Below are positions 56,083 to 64,000 of a DNA stretch of 64,000 nt, piece by piece. How positions within the stretch are numbered: position 1 is the first letter of the stretch; the number at the start of each line of letters is the position of its first letter. A model generated the notes under the pieces. The model was not told where the DNA came from, did not search any database, and saw only the letters and a program-made list of their open reading frames with translations. Source of the stretch: Diphasiastrum complanatum. Lineage: Eukaryota > Streptophyta > Lycopodiopsida > Lycopodiales > Lycopodiaceae. A program made the translations under genes and the position numbers. The stretch spans positions 52,049,145 to 52,113,144 of the forward strand of contig CM055103.1 in the NCBI GenBank assembly GCA_029204225.1. Reading direction: 5' to 3'.

Positions 56083-57232
56083 CTTGTATATCGATGATGA
56101 GAGTGTTTTACACTCTCAAGAGTTTGATATTGACTCCGACATGGCTGATATTACAGATGTAGCTATTTTGCGCTTCATGGATGCCACTCCCCCACGACTA
56201 CTCCCTGAGAAGGTCCGAGAGATAGAGCCTAAGGCTAGCATTGTTGTAGCCAAAGTAGACCAAAGTAAACTATATCGTGTCAAACGACCGGTATACGAAT
56301 AGGAGATATATGATACTGAATCTATCTACGCGATAGATGACACAATATAAACCGAAGTCCCTCAAGCGTCCAAGCCACACAAAAACACTGTTCATAGGGT
56401 GCAGGTGAAACCAACTAGGAAGGAAGCTATCTGCGAGAAAATGAAAAAGATTATAGAGGTGGAGCCCCCTCGCGATCTCACGATAGCTCAAGAAACCCCG
56501 GGTGAAGCACAATCCTCTAGGTCCACAAGCCACACAGCTACAACCCCTAAGGATCCACCTAAAGACAGGACTAAGAAGCCTTATGCCCCTGATAAAAATT
56601 AATGTGCCCAACCATTTCAAGAACTTCACCATTGAAGATGTAACTATCCACCTGCCGCAAGCTCAACGGGAGCCAAAGGGGAATGAGCCATATGATGGCC
56701 CCGCTCAAACCATAAAATTAAATCTTCAAGAGCCTGATGAGACAGAGGAAAAGTTTGTCCATATTGGAGCACACCTCAACACCGAACAATGTCTGGCCTT
56801 AAAGAAACTCCTTAGAAAATATCGTCATAACTTCCCATGGAACTACAAGGACATGAAGGGGGTAGATCCCTTGGTTGCCGTGCATAGAATCCCATTAAAG
56901 ACGGATGCTAAACCCATGCCAGTAGACCTTATCGTTGTAATCTGATCTACAAAGCACGCATCAAAGAAGAACTCCAAAAGCCCTTGGAGGCAGGTTTCAT
57001 CTACGAGGTGGAACATACAGATTGGGTATCACCTATCGTTGTGGTTCCAAAGAAGAACGGGAAGCTTCGTATCTGTGTCGACAATTGCAAATTAAACGCT
57101 TCCATAGAAAAAGACCATTTTCCAATCCTGTATGGCGAATCCATATTGGAAAACTTAGTTGGGGATGAAGTTTACTCCTTCCTGGATGGCTTCAGTGGAT
57201 ACAACTTAGTTGTTATATCTGAAGAAGACTAA
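56083..57232 (+). pseudogene. Gypsy N linker and RT fingers
   Basis: Short linker ORFs contain EFDIDSDMADITDVAILRFM and KKPYAPDKN. The piece at 56620-56940 shows NFTIEDVTIHLPQAQREPKG, paralleling M's TLDDVVIMLPKAHREPEEH, and ALKKLLRKYRHNFPWNYKDM. The RT N-terminus follows at 56984-57232: EAGFIYEVEHTDWVSPIVVV, PKKNGKLRICVDNCKLN, DHFPILYGESILENLVG and FLDGFSGYN. It is cut by TAA (57230-57232), where gypsy RTs usually have Gln (EDQPKMAF). Confidence 0.85.
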
Positions 57233-57238
57233 CCCAAA

Positions 57239-58190
57239 ATGGCTTTTGCTACGGAATGGGGTATCTTCTGCTGGCGCGTTATGCCCTTTGGATTGTGTAA
57301 TGCACCATGTAACTTCCAACGTGTCATGCAAGTAACATTTTATGATCTCATCGGTGACAACCTTGAGATCTATCTTGATGACCTTGGGGTACACTCGAAA
57401 GAATCCACGCACCTGGCCGTACTCAAACGTATTTTCATACAATGCCAGAGGTATGGTATTTCTCTTAATCTTGAAAAATGTCAGATATGGGTCACCCACG
57501 GCATCGTACTTGGTCACATTGTATCGCACAATGGATTGCCACCGACCCAAAGAAGATTAAAGTCATCGTTGAGAGGCGAGAACCTAAAACGGTCCGAGAC
57601 GCTTATTGTTTTATTTCGCGATTTTGCTAGTAAAGCACGATGGATATACAGAGTGACCATAAATCCTAAGTGGACAGATGAACAGAGAAAGGCCTTCCAA
57701 GAACTCAAACATGCCTTGACAACTGCTCCTATCTTGCGAGCTCCAGATTACACGAAGGAGTTTCATGTGCACACTGATGCATCGAAGTTTGCCATTGGTG
57801 CAGTGCTAACTCAACCCGGAGAGTACAAGAAGGACTATCCAATTAGTTTCCTTAGTAGGCAATTAACATCTGCGGAGATGAACTACACCACAACCATAGT
57901 TTCCTTAGTAGGCAATTAACATCTGCGGAGATGAACTACACCACAACCAAGAGGGAAGCATTAGTGATGATTTAAGCCATCCAGAAGTTTTGACACTATC
58001 TTCTAGGTAAACCCTTTGTATTTTTCACAGATAATCAAGCGTTACTTTACCTTGTGAACAAAACTTGCACAACAGGTAGAATCACACATTGGTTGCTATT
58101 ACTACAAGAATTCAAATTTCGTATTGTTGTGCACAAAGGATCGCAATATTTTGTCGCTGATCATCTATCCAATACCGAGTGATGAGCAAC
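57239..58190 (+). pseudogene. Gypsy N RT palm and RNase H with a 53-bp duplication
   Basis: RT continues with AFATEWGIFCWRVMPFGLCN and DNLEIYLDDLGVHSK (catalytic YLDD). RNase H starts FHVHTDASKFAIGAVLTQPG. At 57845-57950 a 53-bp block (TTTCCTTAGTAGGCAATTAA...) is repeated directly, which shifts the frame and ends the ORF at 57919. The rest continues in another frame with stops: FFTDNQALLYLVNK (RNase H Asp) and VHKGSQYFVADHLSNTE. The 5' RT fragment lies just upstream. Confidence 0.85.
57845..57950. repeat. 53-bp direct tandem duplication in RNase H
   Basis: The two copies start AGTTTCCTTAGTAGG (57845 and 57898), and both contain TCTGCGGAGATGAACTACAC. The two copies are nearly identical, so the event is recent relative to the rest of the decay. 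Fifty-three is not a multiple of three and disrupts the frame. Confidence 0.9.
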
Positions 58191-59524
58191 CAATGGAGGA
58201 CATCAATGATGACCTACCCGATGCAATACTTTTTCAAGTTGACAGTACCCCCATGTGGGCCAAAGACATCACAGAGTTCTTAATGACGGGGGTGCTAGAT
58301 CCGATGTTGTCGAAACCTGCCCAACGCGCACTTATCTACAAGGTGGCACCCTATACACTTATAGCGGGGCAACTTTATAGAAAGGGTGCGGATGGTGTGA
58401 TTAGACGATGTTTGACTGAGGGCGAGATTGTTCCCATCATGTCCTTGCTACACGAAGGAGTTGGTGGTGGACACTTTGCCTCAGAAAACACAGCTAGGAA
58501 GATCTTACTAGCTGGGTATTGGTGGCCTTCGCTATTTAAGGACACTCATAAGTTTGTAAAGGCTTGTGATGTGTGCCAAAGAGCCAAAAGGCCACAATTT
58601 TCAGATTATATGCCTTTAACTCCCATCTTATCTGAACAAGCATTTTTTAAATAGGGTATTGATTACGTAGGACCGATCAGTCTCGCCGCGCGATTCACAC
58701 AGGCAAGATATATTATTGTGATGACAGATTATTGCACGAAGTGGGCAGAGGCTGGGGCGGTAAAGAACGTCGACGCCAACACCACTGCTCAGTTCCTTTA
58801 TGAGCAGATCATTGTACGATTTGGTTGCCCACTCGAAATCATCAGCGATAGGGGTACACACTTTTTGAACACAGTAATTGAATACTTGTTGTCGACCTTC
58901 CTAGTTTTTTATCGCAAAAGTGCCCCATATTACCCAAGATGTAACAGGCAGGATGAGTCCACGAATAAGGTCCTATGCGAAATCCTCATGAAGATGGTGG
59001 AAGCCAGTCGGTCGGATTGGGAGTTCAAGTTACATGCCGCTTTATGGGCGTATCAAACAACACCCAAAAATGCCACTGGCACGATGCCATTCCAACTCAC
59101 GTATGGACAAGAGGCTGTGATGCTTGTAGAATTCTATGTCCCATCTTTACGGGTAGCCTACGATTTGAAACTAGACGAAAGTCAGGTCCTTGCCCATAGG
59201 CTATTCCACCTCCATAAGCTTTGCGAAACAAGAGTCATTAGTGTGCATGCACAACAAGTGCACAAAAGACGTCAACAAGATTGGCATGACCGCCATATTA
59301 AGTTGAAGGAATTTAAAGAAGGAGATAGAGTCCTTCTCTATCAAAAAAAAGTACATAAGGGCAAACTTAAGTTTACTGGCCAAGGTCCCTATATCATTGA
59401 TCAGATCTTTGCTTTGAGCTACGCTAAACTTAAAACCCTTGAAGGCATCCCACTGGACACAGTAGTTAACGGGAGTAGATTACGGAGATATCATGAGCCC
59501 TGCTATTCCTTAGACATGTATTGA
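58190..59524 (+). pseudogene. Gypsy N integrase
   Basis: The N-terminal part has HEGVGGGHFASENTARKILL and CDVCQRAKRP (zinc site). A TAG at 58652-58654 separates it from the core (M has Trp there, EKWGLDY). The core carries VMTDYCTKWAEAGAV (first Asp), ISDRGTHFLN (second Asp) and YYPRCNRQDESTNKV (Glu, in an altered NGQAE-type motif). The C-terminal domain has GDRVLLYQKKVHKGKLKFTG and GPYIIDQIF. All three acidic residues remain. It ends at 59524 with a TGA after LDMY. Confidence 0.88.
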
Positions 59525-59920
59525 TTGATTGTGTGTTATGTGTGTGTGCATGCATGTTTGTAATTTTTGTCGTTTTGTGATAATGTTCATTTTTTTAATT
59601 CATTTTTTACACCTGCATGTTTAACAATCAATACTCAGGATAGTTTAGGTCCAAATTCTCGCAAATCTAGCTCACTTCTATCACTATTGTACAGGTTTCA
59701 AGTAACAGCATGCATGACCAGCGACAATCATGTCCCAAAACAGTAATTATCTTCCGGATTGGAGCTAGCATCACTTATTCTTGTAATCGATTGCAAGGAA
59801 TTTATCTTTCTCTCTAAAAAAAAAAAAAACTAAAAAAAAAAACAAGAGAGACCACTCGTATCAGGCAGCATATTGTCTATATTGTGGAGTCCCAGAACTA
59901 AGCAAAGTGCTTGATCAGAC
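59525..59920. other. Gypsy N spacer with A-rich tract
   Basis: There is no coding motif. The stretch has a T-rich/GT part (59530-59620) and two A-runs of about 14 and 12 bases (59815-59845), just before the accessory ORF. Its position and A-richness parallel the spacer of element M. It could carry an internal promoter or splice acceptor, but I see no clear one. Confidence 0.5.
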
Positions 59921-60987
59921 ATGAAACCGAGCAGGTACACTCAAGAAATTCACTTGGTCTCATTTACTGATTTTTCCCAAAAGTTAGCAGCGGCTCGTCC
60001 TTTCTTGGAGCGGGTAAACCTCGACACACGACTTATCTCCAATGTGCAACATTCTACATTTGATGCATGGTGCGTGCGGCTTATTCTACATTTGATGACG
60101 AGCTCAAGACATTCAGGATTCCTAGACGCAACGACGAGGATCCAATTCCTATCTCACCACATATCCTAAGCCACTTGGGGTTCCCGAAAGAAGGAGAGCC
60201 TATGCACGGCAGAGGGCAGTCTTTTGATAGGAATTACTTGACGCATCTCTGTACGAAAGACGGTGACACCTCCATCTATAACAATGATGGTTACGCTGTC
60301 AAACTCATCTCGGATCCAAGACTTAGGGCAATGGCAGACCTTCTTGTATTACTCACTGAGGTACAATTGTCAATAATTGACAGGATTCCGAGCAGCACTT
60401 TATTCGCCCTATCATTTGGCTTGGAGGAACCTGTTATCCGTCACTTCATGTGGGCAGAATAGATAAGTATCAAATTATGTGCAGCACTCAAAGCAATAAA
60501 ACCTCTCACAAAGTGCGGATATCTCCTGCATATGCTCGTAAGCAAACATTACTTGGGTGACTTCCCTAGCATTCTCGCTCGAGTGCAAGAGAAATATCCA
60601 AACGTGCCACATACCACCTCGACACGAGCTCATCACCCCAAGAGGATAAAAGGGGGAGAGGCAAAGGCAACAAGCAAGCCAACACCCAAACGACGCCACA
60701 TCACTAGCAGAAACACACTAGTGTCACTCACACGAGGCACAAAAGCAGAGTTAGAGTCACATCGGTTAAAAGAGCATGCCCACACACAAAAGAACATTCA
60801 GAGGGCCACACACAAGGTACAGACTCATCCAGTAGCAGCAAACAGCACTTGTGCAAATCCACCAGCCAAGGGCATGGAAATGTCAACGAAATGGGAGACA
60901 CAGCACAATCAAATCCTTCAACGAGACATTCCGAGGCAAAGGAGCCAGAGGCTGAACCTGGTGTCCTACCTGTGTCATTCGTGGTAA
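59921..60987 (+). pseudogene. Gypsy N accessory ORF, globular domain
   Basis: Two overlapping frames cover the domain. The first (59921-60169) has VSFTDFSQKLAAARPFLERV. A one-base shift near 60065 leads to the second (60067-60987), with TFRIPRRNDEDPIPISPHIL, LGFPKEGEPM, NNDGYAVKLISDPRLRAMAD, one TAG (60460-60462), then AALKAIKPLTKCGYLLHMLV and FPSILARVQEKYPNVPHTTS. The block NDGY-x4-IS-x-P-x2-RAMADL aligns by eye with M's NDDY-x4-IT-x-P-x2-HAAVQL. Function unknown; no known fold is recognised. Confidence 0.7.
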
Positions 60988-61475
60988 GTGACCCACCGAC
61001 CACCATCTCATCAACTCCCATCACATAAACCATCACTGTCACACTCACCCTCACCACTACACCCTCTATTGTCTCCACAAACACACTCCCACTCTCCACT
61101 ACACCAGTCACAACCACCTCTATGCAATCTCCGATGCATTTTCCAAATGTCTTTGATGTATCCTTCACCATTGAAGAATTCTCAATTTCACTATTAAACA
61201 CGCCACCTCCTACCACCACACCATTTCCTACACCCACCACTATCGCTACCACCACCACTTCCACAATACTTTCCACTTCTTCGATCACAAATGCCGACAC
61301 ATCTCCAATCCCTATCACCCTCACTCAAACATCACACCCTCCGTCTGCTTAATCCGTCCATCATGAACAGTACACCACATTGTATCAAAACGTACAACAA
61401 AGTCTCCCACCATCCTACGCACCTACCTCTCAATAGTATCCTCCTATTGGGGAGTGGCAGTACCTTCCGGAAAAT
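60988..61475 (+). pseudogene. Gypsy N accessory ORF, Pro/Thr/Ser-rich linker
   Basis: The sequence is low-complexity C-rich DNA (ACACACTCACCCTC, CCACCAC). Short frames on both strands give Pro/Ser/His or Val/Gly runs. It connects the globular domain to the coiled coil, as in M's SSHQASSSHSCRRPR linker. Frames are unclear, so no residue-level claim is made. Confidence 0.5.
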
Positions 61476-62432
61476 GTGCGACGGGCCATCAACGCTCAAA
61501 GTGATGCCATGCATTACCTCTACTCTTCAATCAATGAGTATCAGAATTGGTGCAACTTCTCGCAAGGGGAAAACGTGCAGCTGACAAACGAGGTACAAGA
61601 ATGGCAGATTTATTCCACAAAATTAGAACAAGAGGTCGCTCAATTAAAAAACGACGACAGAAAACTCATGGCTGACCTCAAAGGGCTGCACTGAAATAAC
61701 AAGGACGTTCACGCATGCTTACAACGTAGGGATGATCTCATCAAGACCCTAGAAACACAGTTAGAAGGTGAACTACAAAGCCATAGGGACTTACGGACCG
61801 CTATGATGGGCAATATTCAACGGATTGATTTCAACCAGTTCCAAGCACCACCAATTCCGGAAGGCACCGTAATACATCTCGCAACCTATCAGAAGTTAAC
61901 TCAGGTACTGATGGCGAATCAGGCGCAAGCACAACAATTGCAGCAGGCCACTCTAGCAAATCAAACTACGCTCAACACACGGATTGAGGAGCTAGAAGGA
62001 CAGCTAAAAACATTACACCCGCAACTACCAACATTATACACAAAGCATGAAGAAACACACGCCAAGCACCATAGACAACAGGATGTAGGAACTGATGGTC
62101 CTGGACCTTCGCGCTACATAGGACACCAACGGGATAATCCAGGGTGTCACTCAGCAATGGTGGAACCCCAAAGCACACAAGGGGGTACCACCACGAACCA
62201 CGAACGAGGCATCTCAACTGAAGAGCCTAACCCCACTACCACCTATCAACCCTCATCACCCTCACTCGATGACACACCCCTCTCCCCAGCACATGAACAA
62301 TCACCTCACCACCTCAACACTCAACCTCATTCACCATCCACTACTTATCTACTCCCCAAATACCCAACCCTCCTCCGTGAACTTTTCACAACCATACCAA
62401 ACCCTCCACCACCCACACTACCACAACTATAG
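61476..62432 (+). pseudogene. Gypsy N accessory ORF, coiled-coil part
   Basis: One frame, broken by a single TGA (61692-61694), reads ENVQLTNEVQEWQIYSTKLE, QEVAQLKNDDRKLMADL, LIKTLETQLEGELQSHRDLR, then FQAPPIPEGTVIHLATYQKL and QQLQQATLANQTTLNTRIEE. These are heptad-rich helices. The PIP-x2-TVIHL block may match M's QIPDHLVTPMEIE. The end is Pro/His/Thr-rich. A Gln/Leu-rich oligomer domain is plausible. Confidence 0.65.
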
Positions 62433-62474
62433 AGGTACGACACAGAATCACGCCGAAGAATCCTAGCCGACAGA

Positions 62475-63035
62475 TGTTAATGTCAGGGGAGTTTAATAAA
62501 GCATATCCAAACTGGGAGGACCAAGGCAGGTACACTCTTCCCGATTTCACGATATGTAGATCTCACAAGCACAAAGTGCTAGCATTGGAGCCGCAACCTC
62601 CGTGGTGACGTGCTATGATGTTGGAAAATGCACATGCTTTCGAGCGCTATATTGCGGCACCAACTTACATGCGTGTCAATCCAACATGTTATCCCATAAG
62701 GCGTAGAGAAGTATTCTCACCAGAAAGGGTTCCTAATCAAATATATTGGCCAATTCTACCTAAAGAAGTTCAGACCGATGATCCAGCGGCCGATTTTGTA
62801 GCCAATTGCAACTATTTCTATCGGAGACATCATACAGATCCAGACCGCCATGTTAGGTACTTTGCAGATCATTGCGGCCTAATATCATTCCTTTCTACCT
62901 TAAATTGATTCTGGGATAGAGATCTGCCGCCAATAGTTTTGGATCTAAATAAGCCCCTAAGCATACCCATGGATCACATCAATGTGGCAAGGCTTTACTA
63001 TTGGGCGGCGAGGCTAAAGAGGAATCAACAATAAG
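62475..63035 (+). pseudogene. Gypsy N accessory ORF, C-terminal segment
   Basis: The plus strand reads MSGEFNKAYPNWEDQGRYTL, a TGA, then MMLENAHAFERYIAAPTYMR, YPIRRREVFSPERVPNQIYW and DPAADFVANCNYFYRRHHTD (62615-62908). After another stop it continues LYYWAARLKRNQQ to 63033. The aromatic- and Arg-rich composition is unlike the preceding coiled coil. I do not recognise a family, and M has no obvious counterpart. Confidence 0.45.
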
Positions 63036-63660
63036 ACTCGGTGGAACTCGTCTTCTTCCGCCAGGGAATATGTGTTATGCCAACTTCGGGCCAATGCAAT
63101 ATAATTGTAATGTGCTAGATTTTAAATCATATTATAATAACTGAAGAAACAAGTTCTGATAAATCGTTGTAGGAATGGTTACAAGGTAGGGAATCAGTAA
63201 GGTTGTTTTCAAAGTTGTTAGTGAAGAATGAAAGGTTGTTTTCGGACGGTCAGTGGGAAGCTGAACCAACCGCATGGCAACCAAATACGAAATGATTGTG
63301 GTCTTTATGGAGTCTTAGTGGTGGAGGTCGAATCGACCGCAAGACATCCACATACGAAATATTTGCGATTGTTGTTGGGTGTTGCAGTGACTTGTTGCGG
63401 GAAGCTGCAAAGTGTATAAATTGAAGGAGTCTGGATGAAGTAGGAGACTTTTAGTTTTCACTTGGTGCTCAGGTGTAGCCAGTGGTCAGAAGAGTGAGAG
63501 CCAATCAAGAGTTGCACTTCATAATTACTACACCATGGAAATTACCTTGCCTAAGACCCTTGAAGCAGCTGTATTGTGGTGTTGTGTTGTGGACTATGCT
63601 ATATAGGTTGTATGACTGTTGTGAACATATGGAATATGATACATCACTTCCTTATATTGT
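63036..63660. other. Unassigned spacer, possible LTR
   Basis: There is no domain-bearing ORF. Two half-copies of a unit occur (GGGAAGCTGAACCAACCGCA and GGTCGAATCGACCGCAAG; CATACGAAATATTTG with AATACGAAATGATTG). A TATA-like TATAAATT lies near 63414. It could be an LTR of N or of copia R, but no PBS was found. Confidence 0.35.
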
Positions 63661-64000
63661 GAAAGAGAAAAAATCCTTCCTCAGATGTAGTTTCGACGTG
63701 TCGTCCCTCACTTCGTAGAGTGTGCTCAAAATGTCCCATGCTTTCTTAAAAGATCGGACTTGTTTGATGTGGTCAATCTGTGTGTTTGATATATTAAGGG
63801 TGATTGAGGAGAAAGCCTTACCATCCTTGAGCTTCTATTCAGAAATGGCTTGCTCATTAACACTGGCAAGTAGTTCGACACCTACGACTATCTCCCAAAG
63901 TTCCTTGGCCATTAGCATGACGTTCATCATGAATTTCCATAGATGATAATTCAATCCATCGAGCTTGTCTACCATTAGACCAAACTTCAATTGAGAATCC
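63660..64000 (-). pseudogene. Copia R gag, cut by the window edge
   Basis: The minus strand from the window end reads LVDKLDGLNYHLWKFMMNVM, LMAKELWEIVVG, KLKDGKAFSSITLNISNTQI and LSTLYEVRDDTSKLHLRKDF, a UBN2-type gag like that of P (30180-30600). One TAG (before KLKDGKAF) and a stop after FFSFTI break it. The 5' part and LTR lie beyond the window. Confidence 0.75.

Noticed and set aside
60728-61324. Long minus-strand Val/Gly-rich ORF
   Set aside because: It is antisense to the Pro/Thr-rich linker of the N accessory gene and reflects C-rich low complexity.

Overview
The window looks like a piece of a large, repeat-rich land-plant nuclear genome. Ty1/copia and Ty3/gypsy retrotransposons lie side by side and nested. 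Their primer-binding sites match the 3' end of plant initiator-methionine tRNA (TGGTATCAGAGC and variants), a TNP2-like (En/Spm-type) transposase is present, long (CT)n and (AC)n tracts occur, and no intact host gene is recognisable. I cannot fix the species from sequence alone. A gymnosperm, a seed-free plant or another large-genome plant would all fit. Nearly all coding sequence is decayed.

Layout: 1-2.7 kb has no gene but holds strong hairpins, followed by a CACTA-like terminus. 3.1-11.45 kb holds two minus-strand copia copies of one family (A and B) that share one ~1.05 kb LTR; they sit inside a plus-strand copia (C, to ~14.8 kb), which also carries a short tRNA-derived SINE with a perfect 17-bp target-site duplication. 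15-31 kb is a pile of mostly minus-strand copia fragments (D, F, G, J, K, E, P), plus a plus-strand retropepsin piece (H) and a plus-strand copia piece (I). 31.7-33.85 kb contains duplicated segments with very long (CT)n tracts. 33.85-38.47 kb is a nearly identical 1986-bp tandem array (about 2.3 copies) that carries a broken TNP2-like transposase. 38.5-46.5 kb is AT-rich and mostly unassigned, with small copia fragments and one unrecognised ORF.

46.5-63.0 kb is the most interesting part. Two diverged Ty3/gypsy elements of one lineage, M (minus) and N (plus), meet head to head at ~54.7 kb. In each, gag with unusual zinc knuckles, DGGSG retropepsin, RT, RNase H and integrase are followed on the same strand by an A-rich spacer and then a long accessory reading frame: a globular domain, a Ser/Pro/Thr-rich linker and a coiled coil. 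The accessory proteins of M and N appear related by eye, so this looks like a conserved extra gene of the lineage rather than chance. The window ends in another minus-strand copia gag (R).

How the parts work together: each retroelement would encode its own cycle (gag shell, protease maturation, RT/RNase H cDNA synthesis primed at the PBS, integrase insertion), but no copy here is intact. Stops at Gln and Trp codons, loss of catalytic acidic residues in one integrase, and transition-only differences in an LTR stretch all point to long silencing and cytosine deamination.
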